Assembly: GCF_000003815.2 (NCBI RefSeq)
Contig: NC_049990.1
Location: forward strand, 862,830-924,829
DNA length: 62,000 nt
Reading direction: 5' to 3'
Origin: Branchiostoma floridae
Taxonomy: Eukaryota; Chordata; Leptocardii; Amphioxiformes; Branchiostomatidae
Of this stretch, positions 22,002 to 33,192 are shown piece by piece. The position numbers and the translations under genes were made by a program. The first letter of the stretch is position 1; every line of letters begins with the position of its first letter. The notes below the pieces were generated by a model. The model saw nothing but the letters and a program-made list of their open reading frames with translations. It was not told the origin of the DNA and did not search any database.

Positions 22002-22154
22002 TGGCGACATGGCAATGGTTCTCTTGAGTGAGATTGTGGCCACAAACTACGAGGGATGGTCAGGAAGAAGTTATTGTTATTGGGTAGACTGGCTACTGTG
22101 TCTTGGCAGCCAGGGGCTGTGAGGAGCTTGTAATAGGCGGGGATAAATTGCAAG

Positions 22155-22572
22155 TAGTGGTGCGTACCTAAACTCAATTTCAGGTTCAGGTCCGGATTCA
22201 GGTCCAGCAGTTCAGGTTCAGGTCTGGACTTATAAGTCCGGACCTGAACCCATCATTTCATATTATGTGCGTTTTTTTTTTGGAGGGGGAGGGGGGATGG
22301 TGCATATGAAATTGCATGTTAGCATGAATTGAAATGCAATTTGAAAAATACATGAAAATAATATACAGCCAGTGTAAATACGAACTGTTTTTTTGTCTTT
22401 TTCCAGTGTCTATGGAAGGTTTTAGATGGTTTACGACAAAATGAGGGAATATAACTGACAGATTGCTTTTTGCAAGTCCGGACTTGGCTCCGGACATTAA
22501 GGTTTTTTTTGGACTTGGATCTAAACATTTTTAGGTCCAAGTCCAAGTCCGGGCTTTAGGTACGCACCACTA
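22155..22572. mobile_element. hAT-type MITE with 18-bp TIRs and 8-bp TSD
   Basis: TAGTGGTGCGTACCTAAA (22155-22172) and its exact inverse (22555-22572) bound 418 bp. They are flanked by direct 8-bp copies of ATTGCAAG (22147-22154 and 22573-22580). TAGNG ends with an 8-bp duplication are the hAT signature. The interior has nested GTCCGGAC/AGGTCC palindromes and no transposase, so the element is non-autonomous. Confidence 0.9.
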
Positions 22573-22668
22573 ATTGCAAGGGTCTGGGGCGGCTGCCATT
22601 CGGTGCCACTCAGGTGACCTCAATACGACAGTCGTTGTGCGGACATGAGACTGTAGACTGTAATCACT

Positions 22669-22815
22669 CACACCGGGAAGGACCCCTATTCTTTACGATA
22701 GGTGTGATGGGTTCTTTAACGTGCCCGAGGTGTGACTGTCCTCAAACACGGGACGTCCTTTTAGCGTCCCATCCAAGAAACGGCCCTAACCGCAGCTAGG
22801 TACTGAAGAAGGCCC
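22669..22815 (-). mobile_element. SINE body fragment
   Basis: CACCGGGAAGGACC, GTTCTTTAACGTGCCCGAGG and CTCAAACACGGGACGTCC are the reverse complement of the body in the SINE at 2288 and match the fragments at 28504 and 42606. The tRNA-like head is not preserved. Confidence 0.6.
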
Positions 22816-23032
22816 TGTCAGTTTCAGATAATGTAACACAGGCTATAAATAGACCAACTTGCCCGTGACGTCGGAGTCCAGGTTCAGGACATCAAGAAAA
22901 GTAAAGACGCGGAAACCTGACATAGTGATGATTATCCCAAACCTCCCACCTTCTCTGAAACCTGACCCTTGCTAACACGTCACACGTCGTCATGGACAGA
23001 CTTAATCCTTTCGCCGCGCCTTTGACTCTCCC

Positions 23033-23132
23033 NNNNNNNNNNNNNNNNNNNNNNNNNNNNNNNNNNNNNNNNNNNNNNNNNNNNNNNNNNNNNNNNNNNN
23101 NNNNNNNNNNNNNNNNNNNNNNNNNNNNNNNN
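23033..23132. other. Assembly gap (100 N)
   Basis: Run of N. Confidence 1.
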
Positions 23133-25228
23133 ATTTCCTTTTTAAGTTATCATTGCGCCATATGGATGCTTACAAGTGCAAAGACATACTCCGTGAGGTT
23201 GTGTAGTGTTCTATACCTCCAACCGTTCCGTACAGGGTTTTTGTTAAAGGCCGAACCTCCTGTTAGCTGATGGTACCGTTAGATTATCCCCCTGTCCTGC
23301 GCGTCCTGGGTTACGTCACGGGTTCTATTCCATGGCGGCGGGGTGTCGGGTTTCCATTGACTCCTGGCGGGGGATGGGGTGGGGGATTCGGTGTCATTGT
23401 TTCCGTCATGCCATGCAAGGCTAACCGCGAATCGCGGGCAGAACCTGAGCGCCTCGCGCCGCCACTCACCGTGACGACGGACCGGGACCGCTAGATCTGG
23501 TACAGGTACGGGCAGGGGAAACTACGGGAGGGACAGACATGTCGGGACTGGCTCAACACAGGTGTGACCGTGAGGATGGCAGCGTCAGAGCCACGCAGAG
23601 GTGACGTACAGGTGTGTGCCGGAGCGTCAGGTGCGGACAGGTGAGCGCGCCCGCAGGTGTGACATTGTGCGGTTTGTTTGAGCTGCGGATAAGAACTCTT
23701 CAGAAGTACACCTTTCCCGTAAACGTTACCTTAACGCCGTCTGTCCAGACGTCTTTCTTAAGTACTCAACAACCCGCTTAAGCTTAAAGAACATCATCTT
23801 CCACCATCTAAGGAACCCTAACCTGCATTTTTATAATGTCAAGGTTATGGGCCCTTACTCGTCCTTCCGAGGATTTTATACTCCGAATTCACGATAATCC
23901 CATAGATGAAGTCTTCCTCTTGTTCATTCCTTTCCATCCCCCTCGCCATGAGTCCAGAAAGTGTTATTCCAGGCCCCAAAACCAACCATGTTCTCAGGAC
24001 TCTAGTCTGGGACTATCAGAGCGCTTTTGTTGTTGGTAACCCGGTATCGGTTACACCCGGGGGTTCACTCAGGACAAAACGTACTTCTGGATTCCAAATC
24101 TTTCTTTCGTCTAAATTTGCCTTCGCGATCAAGACTATGGCGTTTTTATGAGATACAAGACACGCTTGTTGTCATGGTAACGGACGCGTCAACACGTCGA
24201 ATCTCGGTGCCTCGCGGGTTTTGTAGGTTAGGATGTTGTACTGAGGTTGTTTATAGTTGTTTGTGCAGGTTAGAAGTATTGTCTGTGGACACGGTGTGTG
24301 AAGTTGGTCAGGGTCTCGGCAAGCGGACCATGTGATAGCGGTCTGGGCGGGACGATGGGACTGTGTTAGCAATGTTTTGTCTTAGACATGGACTTCAACT
24401 TCTTAAGACAACTTAAGACTTAAATGCAGACTTAGAGTTATACTTTGGATTAGAGTCAGACTGGTCACGTGATAAGAATGCATTCGGCAGTTGTTTTTCT
24501 ATCCCACATTTGAGGCATGGAGACTTGATTCAAGTCCAATTTTTTCTTGAAGGAGAAGAGCAAGCTAAGGGGCCAGTCGCTGGTCTAGGCACTTATGCAG
24601 GCAGGTAGGTAGGACGAGATTTAAGAAAATCCAAGGGTACAAAACTTATCTTTATCAATTATTATATATTTACACGCAACAACAATTACATACGTACAGT
24701 ATGATCATCAAGTGTTTACTCACTATTACAGGAAGCTTAGAATCAGCTCGGAACGTTAGAATCAATGACATATCTTCGGCGCCAAGATCGTTTCAAATCA
24801 GTTGAGAGGACTGTTCGCGGGGACGTAGACTTAAACTTCTTTGGACTAAGACTTAGATTCAAACCTAGACCTAAACTTTGCTTAGGTATAGAGTCAGACA
24901 TAGACTCAAAGCTAGACTCAGACTTAGACCAAATCTTAGTCTTAGACTTAGGGTCAATCTCAGAATAGCCCTAGACTTAAATTACGATAAAGACTCACAT
25001 CTGGACCCTCCCACAGATCAGTGTTTTGTCGGTCCATCCGTATCTATAGAGGGGATTTGACGATTAGTTTCACTTATGTGAGCCATTACTGCTTAGTAAG
25101 TAAAATCGTGAGTGTTAAGATTTAGTTGATCTTGCTCTTTCTACTCGACACACTCACATACACACACACGCACTCACACACACAGACACACGCACTCACA
25201 GACACACACACATACACACACACACTTA
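23133..25228. other. Non-coding, no gene recognised
   Basis: A GC-rich patch lies at about 23280-23660. From 24400 to 24990 the text is a degenerate array of AGACTTA/TTAGACT words (densest at 24825-24980). A CA microsatellite (25140-25228) runs into the next gap. No supported exon was found. Confidence 0.5.
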
Positions 25229-25794
25229 NNNNNNNNNNNNNNNNNNNNNNNNNNNNNNNNNNNNNNNNNNNNNNNNNNNNNNNNNNNNNNNNNNNNNNNN
25301 NNNNNNNNNNNNNNNNNNNNNNNNNNNNNNNNNNNNNNNNNNNNNNNNNNNNNNNNNNNNNNNNNNNNNNNNNNNNNNNNNNNNNNNNNNNNNNNNNNNN
25401 NNNNNNNNNNNNNNNNNNNNNNNNNNNNNNNNNNNNNNNNNNNNNNNNNNNNNNNNNNNNNNNNNNNNNNNNNNNNNNNNNNNNNNNNNNNNNNNNNNNN
25501 NNNNNNNNNNNNNNNNNNNNNNNNNNNNNNNNNNNNNNNNNNNNNNNNNNNNNNNNNNNNNNNNNNNNNNNNNNNNNNNNNNNNNNNNNNNNNNNNNNNN
25601 NNNNNNNNNNNNNNNNNNNNNNNNNNNNNNNNNNNNNNNNNNNNNNNNNNNNNNNNNNNNNNNNNNNNNNNNNNNNNNNNNNNNNNNNNNNNNNNNNNNN
25701 NNNNNNNNNNNNNNNNNNNNNNNNNNNNNNNNNNNNNNNNNNNNNNNNNNNNNNNNNNNNNNNNNNNNNNNNNNNNNNNNNNNNNNNNNNNNNN
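25229..25794. other. Assembly gap (566 N)
   Basis: Run of N directly after a CA microsatellite, which probably caused the break. Confidence 1.
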
Positions 25795-27884
25795 GGTCGA
25801 GGCCAACAAAAGTACTGGACAGATTTAGATGATGTTTGACGTGTCAGGTCTCTCTTGTTTGAACCTTCATAAGAAAAGTGGTTTGAATGTTATCAACAAA
25901 GAAGTAGTATAATACAGATATGTAGATCGTTTGCAGTGCAAGGATGAACGTTTATCTATAATTCAAAGTCTATACGCCTGTTTTCGTCTCGTCGCTTCCA
26001 TATCACCCATATGAAAAAATATGGTATGTGAAAATATGGTATGTGTACAAGAACCCCCCCCCCCCCCCATGCCAATCCAACTGCTAAAAAAGTCTCCCCC
26101 TGTAACAAACCCCCTGTTGTAGCGGCTGTTGTAGCGGCTGAACTGGATACATCCCAAACACTTTCCCTGTTTACGTAACACCAGCCTACAGTAGCGAGCC
26201 GCCGGGCCGCACAGCTGTCCGACGTCTCGCGGGTTCAGCGCACCCATACTCACCTGTAGTACCTGTAAACACGGACCCAGGGCCGCGAAAGGGCACAGGT
26301 GGGGCACACCTGGTCGCCATGGTAACGGGTCCGGTCAGGGGTCACAGCTGGGGTGTTGTGTCAGGGTGGGGGTGTATTGTTCGCGCCTGAAAGCGGGCAG
26401 GTGTCGGGTGACATCGGGCGCGTGCGACAATACGGAACGGGGTTAGTTAGAGGACGTTGTGTTTTCTTTCATAATAATCATAAGAGGTTTCGAACTTTCA
26501 TTCGATACAAATCTGGTAAATTGCCACTTAACAGCTTCAGACGACACTTTAAGGCCCTCTTCAGGATGAATGACCCAGCCACTATTTATATATGTAGCAG
26601 TTTAGGTGTCAAATAAGTAACACTACAAATAAAGTTGTTACACACAAAGTTGTAACACTATTACAGTCGTACCCGGTTAGAATTTGGTTCGGTCGCCATT
26701 CTATCTAAAAGAAAGTAATATTTCTTGATGGAATTGATTGAATGAAGACCTTTATTGTACGTTTCCGCTCTTACAAGCTAAGTACAGGTCAGGATGATAA
26801 AGTTCAACGTAGTTCTGAATAATCTGAGTACCTTAGGAAAGGCACCTTGCTAACCTTGACACATATCTTCCAACTCTATTCATGTAAAATGAGTATCTAG
26901 CTTCGGTTAAAGACAACCTATCGGATCGTCACCATCCGTATGACGTCACCGTTGGTGTGTATCTTGCCCTGCTTGTTATTCCCGCCTAAGCCGCCAGGAG
27001 ACGCCGGCTGGGATCACTGTGGATAAACTGTTGCTTTCTGATGTCTTAGAAAGTCGCCGGACCGGTTTTAGAAAGTAAACACAAAACGATTTTTTTCGCT
27101 TAACTGTAAAAACACGGGATTTGCGACTTTAGCGATGCAGGTGTGTGGATGATCAACAAAAAGTGTCAACATACAGCTAAAGAAATCAACCAAAGAATTC
27201 AAATGCAAGAAAAGTACTGAGTCTTTAATGTCATTTTATCCCAAGAGAAATAGTTGGAAAATGATATCAAAGCAGATGTAGAACTAAAACCTGGACAATT
27301 TCCCCTCCTCTTGCCAAACGATCCTCCCCTACAACTCAGGCGATCCTGTAATAATGAACGGTCCCTAACAGTGCCGGGACGGTCTCGTGTTTGGGTAGCG
27401 ATCACAAAGTGTCTCGTATGTCTCTGATATCACTGATCGGAATGGTCGCTGTATTAAAGGGCACAGACGCCAGGTAAAGAACTAGTAGACACGGGACCAG
27501 AGACAGTGTACCAAGGAGATGCGTAAGAGAACTTCCTTGAGTGTGCCAAAGAAATTCTTCTTAAGTCTTCAACAAGAAAAGTACAGTGGACCTCGGCTCA
27601 ACAATCCATCCTGAGCACCAACGAGTTTGTTGTGAACTTTCAATGGCAGATTTTGCAGCAATACCACATGAGTTTGTCCATCACTGTGCATGTATAGAGA
27701 TCGGTCTATGTTGGCATGTCTCCGAATCGAGTTCAGGTGAAACATATACGACTTTCCCAACGATCAACACAATCATTCGGGCAAAGGTTGTTTGCCACTG
27801 TGACGTCAGCTAAAGACTTCGACAAGTTGAGCGATTGACGAAATCCGGGATTCGGACGGTCCTCGGCCGTCCCCTGAAGAAGCG
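25795..27884. other. Non-coding; one perfect X-box motif
   Basis: A C homopolymer lies at about 26046-26067. GTCGCCATGGTAAC at 26313-26326 fits the RFX X-box consensus GYNRCC-N(0-3)-RGYAAC. At 26740-26800 ATTGATTGAATGAAGACCTT looks like the inverse of a LINE tail. Nothing else is recognised. Confidence 0.45.
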
Positions 27885-27923
27885 GTGGTCTCGCTGCCTG
27901 ACGCTTTTCGTGTTACGTGTAGC

Positions 27924-28032
27924 ATGAACCGGACGCCGCCGAAGCTGCCGGCCCTGGGGGCGGTGCCGAGGCGCCTGCGGTCCGCCCGTGCGCGGCTGGC
28001 CGTGCCGGGGGAAGGGACGCCCGCCGCAACAG
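27924..28032 (+). CDS. Candidate alternative first exon B of the coiled-coil gene
   Basis: GC-rich open stretch with ATG at 27924 (an in-frame ATG at 27885 is also possible) encoding [20 protein letters not shown] and onward to AAT plus G. It ends at CAACAG/GTTCTG, phase 1, compatible with the exon at 31789. The donor is weak. GT microsatellite sequence follows at once. Called from composition and phase only. Confidence 0.3.
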
Positions 28033-28084
28033 GTTCTGCTCGCTTGTTACGTTCAAGTAGGAGGTTATATTTTGGAGGCGTGTG

Positions 28085-28087
28085 TGG

Positions 28088-28140
<53 letters not shown>

Positions 28141-28363
28141 GTCTATGTGTGTGTGTGTTTGCGTGAGTGTGCGTGCGCGCGCGCGTGCGTGTGTGTATAT
28201 ATGTGTTTGTGTGTCTGTGCGTGTGCGTTCGTGTGCGTCTGCGGGTATGTGTGTGTGTGTGTGTGTGTGTGTTTATGTGTGTGTGAGTGTGCGTGTGTGT
28301 GTTTATATGTGTTTGTGTGTGTGTGCGTGTGCGTCTGCGGGTATGTGTGTGTGTGTGTGCGTT

Positions 28364-28409
<46 letters not shown>

Positions 28410-28430
28410 CGTGTGCGTCTGTGGGTATGT
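28085..28430. repeat. GT/TG microsatellite
   Basis: Long imperfect (GT)n with GC interruptions. All long frames over it are repeat artefacts. Confidence 0.95.
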
Positions 28431-28503
28431 TTGCGACGCACCAGCTCCTTACAGCACGTACAACCCGTGTATTAAGACCAGGCTGTAAGGTTTGATTTTC
28501 TCG

Positions 28504-28650
28504 CACCGGGAAGGACCACACTCATCTCTATAAGGGCAGTGGGGTCTTTAATAACGTGCTCGAGATGTCTCTCCCCTCAAACACGGGGCATGCAGCTTAA
28601 GCTATGTAGGTCCTACCCCTGAGGACGTCGCTAACCGAAGCTAGGTACTC
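28504..28650 (-). mobile_element. SINE body fragment
   Basis: CACCGGGAAGGACCACACTC, GGTCTTTAATAACGTGCTCG, CTCAAACACGGGGCATGC and GAAGCTAGGTACTCG parallel 22669-22815 and 42606-42700. Confidence 0.6.
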
Positions 28651-29093
28651 GTTTCGGTTGTGTATATATACGTAGGACATCCCTCCATATCCTTACAACG
28701 CGCTGCTGAAAGTTGTCTCTGTATCTCTGGTCTTTTCTATCATGGGAAGGCACTTGGCTATAGCTAGTTTTTCTTAGTCTTGGTTTTAGCTAAGACTTGG
28801 GAAAGGAGGGGAAATTGTGTTTTCAAAAGGGAGCGAAACAACGGTGTGTATTTTGTTGCTTGAGAGTTTTCCTGTCATCTTAAGATTTCTTGAGTCGTAA
28901 AGCTCAGTATCAACTGTTAGTCTAACAGTGTTTTTTTATTTCTTAAGTCGTAAAGCTCAGTGTGGCAACAAAATGCTTGTCTGGAGGGGTTTGTTTGCTA
29001 GTAGTGAGCAAATGGTTGAAACTCCAGGTTAAAAGTCCAAATTGTAAATTATGTGCGTGCCGACTGGGGTGTGTAAGGCGCGTCGTCATGACG

Positions 29094-29277
29094 ACAGCCA
29101 TGGCAACACAAGATGGCGGCGGCGTTTCTCGTTACTCGTAGCCATGGCAACGATTGACCTACAATTCTCTCCGATGAGAATACATCTGTCAGGTAAAAAT
29201 GACAATCTTATGTCTCCACTCACGTGACCGGAAAAGAGCACGACGATTGGCTCCCGCGCTCCCCGTTGCCTAGCGAC
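29094..29277 (+). promoter_or_regulatory. Cluster of RFX X-box-like motifs with a YY1-like site
   Basis: GTAGCCATGGCAAC at 29138-29151 is a perfect X-box. ACAGCCATGGCAAC (29094-29107) and GTTGCCTAGCGAC (29265-29277) are each one mismatch away. AAGATGGCGGC at 29110-29120 is the YY1 motif typical of TATA-less promoters and occurs again over the ATG at 31800. The cluster lies 170-350 bp upstream of candidate first exon C. X-boxes mark many cilium genes; function here is inferred. Confidence 0.5.
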
Positions 29278-29445
29278 GGATGTGACGATCGACGTTCGAT
29301 CGTTTGATATTTGTGTATCGGGTCTAAGGTCTGAAGTTTACTTCCGTGGACTAAAAACCGTTCTTTCACCACACGTATACTCGTGTAAAACTTATTATCA
29401 TTATCAGAGTGAGAACAAGATATCCATCCGCCATGAAGATTTGGG

Positions 29446-29506
29446 ATGTCGCTGCTTGATGTAGAAGAGATTCTTAAGAGACAAGATTTCGTTAAGGATC
29501 TGAAAG
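29446..29506 (+). CDS. Candidate alternative first exon C of the coiled-coil gene
   Basis: ATG at 29446 opens 20 codons (MSLLDVEEILKRQDFVKDLK) plus one G, ending at donor AAAG/GTACTA in phase 1. This matches the exon at 31789, only 2.3 kb downstream. The peptide is amphipathic and heptad-like, as expected in front of a coiled coil. The X-box/YY1 cluster lies just upstream. An out-of-frame ATG at 29433 overlaps the start and would act as a short uORF. The best of the three candidates, but not proven. Confidence 0.45.
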
Positions 29507-30426
29507 GTACTAGAACTCTTTTAAGTTTTTGGTTTCTTGGTGAAACCTACCGCCTGCCCCCCTCCCTCCAATGTATCACAATACGCACTGCTGATATCTA
29601 TCTTTGAACGATCTCCCTTTACCATTCAGAGTTCTTCTCAGGTCCAGCTAGAAGTGTCGGGCGCTCGCCTGCTCATTAATTTCTAACGCTCCTTGCCGGC
29701 TTTATGAGGCACAGTGACTGAACAAGAATCTCAATACCAGACCGTCTAATGAAAAATACTAAATTCGCTGGATCTTTTTTCTTATTTTTTTATGTAAGTC
29801 TAATTTTTTTTGAAATTACAGTTTACTATTACTTAAGCATGAGTTCTTCCAACTTGAAGACAGATGGAGTTTGACATTGCTATTAGTATGTGTATTGTTT
29901 GTTACCAATTGTTTCCTAGGGAGGGCAACAGGTCACAGTTCCATATCTATGTGCAGACATGGTGTTTACAAACCTCACGTATTCGCCTGTAGTTTGACCC
30001 GGGAGTACGAGTGAACGTGCGATAAAAACCATTCACCGGGACCCAGCCGTATTTATAGACGTGTTGGCGGGAAACGGCAGGTAGTCGGCGGAATGTGTTT
30101 CGTAAACGGTTGTTCTCACCACATTCACTGCTGCAATCTTTAATTGTACAAAGTCGTAAGGTTTGAATTTTACATCGCGTTTCATGTTTCCGTTTTTTTT
30201 AACATGGTCAATGTTGCTTACATGCTTGAACCTGAACTTTATTCTTTGCTGTTCACACAACATATGTCTGTAGCAACCAAACATAACATATTGTTGCCCT
30301 AGGTTACATCACTAAATTGAAACACTAGCTATAGTTCACTCTATTATCCGTGGGTTATATAGTTGTATTAAACTACTACTAAAAGGGGTGTCCAGGCCAC
30401 GAACAGTGGTTTCGCGAGTTGCAATA

Positions 30427-30600
30427 CAGTGGAAGCCAGTTAATTGCACGTCGGATAAACGCACACTTCGGTCAATTGCACGGAATCCCCAAATCCCGTG
30501 GCGGTGTGGTCCAACTGGGTAACTTCGCATTATCGCACACGCCGGATAATTGCACAGGATTTGCTGGCAAATTTGGTGTGCAATTAAGCGGCTTCCACTG
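30427..30600. mobile_element. pogo/Tigger-like MITE, complete
   Basis: 174 bp from CAGTGGAAGCCAGTTAATTG to CAATTAAGCGGCTTCCACTG, inverted termini, flanked by TA. The interior is itself nearly palindromic (GCGATAATGCGAAGTT type core). Terminal CAGTnGAA..TTAAtt and a TA target fit Tc1/mariner pogo-type elements; class by inference. Other copies: 16834, 20172 and 34607. Confidence 0.75.
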
Positions 30601-31280
30601 TATTTAAAAAAAAAATGCGGTTCGAAACCGTCGTCCGTCGACTTGATACCCTAAATATCCTTTTTACGTTACGTGTTTTTATTTTAGAGTTTTTGTCTTC
30701 ACTCCCAAAAGAACCAATGATCGTGCACAGCACTTGTGACATAGAGAAAGTTTGTTTATTTAAATATAGGGGTTGAAGTTCTCTTTTACACAACCAGTAA
30801 TGTATATCAACTGCTGACGTTTCGATGCCTGTCAGACCTCAGAGCGTCTAACTGGAGTTCTGCTTCTCGCCGCTAGATGTAGGTGGCGCTTTTGCAGTAA
30901 AAGTAAGCAGGCGATACTTTACTTGTTCTTTCTTTCTTTCTTTATTGACGATGAGACAAGTCATTACAAGGGTCTGCCTAGGCAGCTTTGGGCTGGTAGC
31001 GGCAGAACCTACAAAAATGCGGACGAACATACAAAGAATTCATACAATATAATACAATAAAATAATCAATAATTAAAATGTGTCATGCAACTATAGGATA
31101 TAGCAATAGCTTACTTAAAAGATTGGAGTAGGTGGAAGGTCAGTATGCTATCATACAACATCATATTGTTCTGTTACAGAAAACTCCAGTATCCAATTTT
31201 CTACCAACCTGATGAAATTATTTTTGTGGGTTTCTTTGTTTGTTTACTTCTTGTTTGTTTATTTACTGTTCTTCTTAAAC

Positions 31281-31780
31281 TTTGCGTGTTCCCCTCCCAC
31301 GTCGCGGTGCTTGAGTAATTACTATTTTGCGCATATTATTACCTGGATGTCTAACCTTCTTCGTCGTAAAAGTTTGTTTACTTTCTGTTTTGTACTTGCT
31401 TTTAAAAGTTTCTGTTACTGGTGAAATAGTAGACACCATGTGGTCTTTGATTAGACCATGTAGCAAGTGGCAGAACAGAACTTGAGGTACTGGTCACCAT
31501 ATGGATACATGTGCTTGAATAAGAAAATAGAGAAGTTGTTTGTGACGCCAGATTATGTGAAGGTATACATTATGTATTTTGCTTCCAACTCTAACTTTCT
31601 AGTTAACAGTTTGTTTGTTTTTCTCCTAAATCTCTGCCTTTCCCCCTCCCAGGTCGCGGTGCTTGAGTAATTACTATTTGGCGCATATCAGTACCTGAAT
31701 GTCTAATCTTTCTCCTGGTAAAATTGTGTTTGTTTACTTTTTGTTTTGTACTTGTTTTGTCCTAAACCTCTCCATGTTCC
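31281..31780 (+). repeat. Two upstream copies of the coiled-coil exon acceptor edge
   Basis: The true edge CCCCTCGCAG/GTCGCGG (31789) is preceded by CCCCTCCCAC/GTCGCGGTGCTTGAG (31291) and CCCCTCCCAG/GTCGCGGTGCTTGAG (31643). About 120 bp after each copy is also alike (TAATTACTATTT..GCGCATAT..TTACTTTTTGTTTTGTACTTG). The first has lost its AG. The second keeps it and in phase 1 reads G-R-G-A-stop. Confidence 0.85.
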
Positions 31781-31788
31781 CCTCGCAG

Positions 31789-32783
31789 GTCGCGGCAAGA
31801 TGGCGGCTGCGGCGGGCCTGGCGGACAGCGACACGGACGGGGAGTTCATTGAACCCTGCGAGTTCTGTGGCTCCTACGAGCGCAAACTCAAGAAACTCTT
31901 CCTCGCGCTCAACGAGAAACTACAGAACGACAACGAGGCGCTAAGGAAGGAGCAGCAGGACCTTGACGTTCAGGTCAAGACCCTCAAAAGAGACTTGAAG
32001 AAAGTGACGGAGGAGAAAGAAACTGCTTTAGCAGAGACCGACATTTACAGACAGTCTATAGAACAGCTGAATAAAAAGTTTGACGAAGTCGAAAGAAAAT
32101 GTTACGAGGCAATGAAAGAAAAAAAGGACATCAAACACAAACTCGTTGACGTCACGAAAGACAAGGACACGTACGTCTTAAAGGAGTACGAGACGTCTAA
32201 GAAGTTTCGCGAGTTCCAGGAGAAGTCGAAGGGAGATCTTGAGACGTTACAAAAGGCGGTGAAGAAGGAGCAGATGCGGTTTGATCGTGAGACGAAGGCG
32301 CTTAACGAAATGATCCAAGACATGGACCGGACGATAAGAAAACTCGAGCGCGGGCCGAACAAAGAGACGAGCGCAACTCAGACCGAACTGCCGGAAATTG
32401 CCGTGATTTTTGAGGGGGAAATTAAGAAACTAGAGAAGATAATCAAGCACAAGGACAACACGATAGACTCCAAACAGCGCGAGATTCACAGCAAGGAGCG
32501 AGAGCTCCACTCCAAGGTGCGGCGGATGGAGCTGCTAGAGAAGAAGGCTGACGAAGCGGCGGGGGAGAAGATCCACATGCAGATGGACCTGAACAAGGTG
32601 CGGGTGAAGCTGGCGTACTACGAGGCGGAGTGCCGCAGGGTCAAGAAGGAGAACAGCAAGCTGAAGGCGATGCAGCAGAAGGAACAGCAGCAGCAGCATC
32701 CGCACAGACAGGGCGTTCCGCAGAGCGCACGGCCGGCCAATAGCACTACGATGAACGGACTCGCCATCAAGGAGGCTATCTAA
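31789..32783 (+). CDS. Coiled-coil protein, terminal coding exon
   Basis: Acceptor CTCGCAG/GT at 31787; the first internal Met codon is at 31800 (AAGATGGCGG), giving 327 residues to TAA at 32781. After a short acidic leader (SDTDGEFIEP) and a Cys pair (CEFCGSYERK), almost the whole chain (about residues 25-300) is charged heptad sequence rich in E/K/Q/L, predicted as a long coiled coil. ETSATQTEL at about residue 192 resembles a TQT dynein light-chain (LC8) binding site. The C-terminus has a Q/H run and the end MNGLAIKEAI. The family is not recognised. The frame is open 5' of the Met and phase 1, so an upstream exon may supply a different N-terminus. Role inferred only as a structural or adaptor protein, possibly ciliary given the X-boxes upstream. 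Confidence 0.85.
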
Positions 32784-33192
32784 GCGGCCGGCTCCGCTCC
32801 AGTGGCGTCGCCAAAAAAAGTAACCACACACACAGGGCGTTCCACAGAGCGCGCGGCCGGCCAATAGCAGCGCGATAAACGGACTCGCTATCAAGGAGGC
32901 TATCTGAGCGACCGGCTCCGCCTCGGTGGCATCGCCAAAAATCTCACCGCACAGACAGGATGTTCCAAAAAGCACACGGCCGGCCAACAGCGCAATTGAC
33001 AGACTTGTCATCAAGAAAGCCAACTGAGTGCCGGCTTTGTCTCTGTGGCGTCGCCAAAAATAACAAATGTAAGCGGCCGGCTTCGTCTGAGTGGCGTCGC
33101 CAAAATAAAGGCGGCAATCCGTAGGGCGTGCCCAAATAAGGGGGGCAGTCTGAGCTGCCGTTCTGCCTCGGTGGCGTTGCCAAAAAACACCG
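32700..33192 (+). repeat. Tandem duplication of the coding end and 3' UTR of the coiled-coil gene
   Basis: Unit of about 120 bp starting CACAGACAGGGCGTTCCGCA, passing the stop codon (GAGGCTATCTAA) and ending GTGGCGTCGCCAAAAA. Copies: 32700-32823 (the real C-terminus), 32824-32945, 32946-33064, and two partial ones to 33192. Decay increases away from the gene. Later copies read TGA at the equivalent stop. Confidence 0.9.

Larger units (their letters stand above)
29507..31788. other. Intron or intergenic stretch before the coiled-coil exon
   Basis: Contains the MITE at 30427-30600. A retroelement-end relative on the - strand (about 30770-30880: CTGAGGTCTGACAGGCATCG then AAACGTCAG) and a possible LINE tail on the - strand ending in a GAAA microsatellite (30927-31020) follow. 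Decoy acceptor copies lie at 31281-31780. No other gene was seen. Confidence 0.5.

Noticed and set aside
25963-26307. 114-codon - strand frame (..NPRDVGQLCGPAARYCRLVL..)
   Set aside because: Composition is somewhat protein-like but there is no recognised family and no convincing start or splice partner, and the end runs into a C homopolymer.
28085-28430. CRISPR-like or other structured array
   Set aside because: Simple dinucleotide repeat in an animal genome; no spacer structure.
27806-28488. Long His-Thr or Cys-Val frames over 28.0-28.5 kb
   Set aside because: GT/CA microsatellite in both strands; only the short GC-rich piece before it is considered as a candidate exon.
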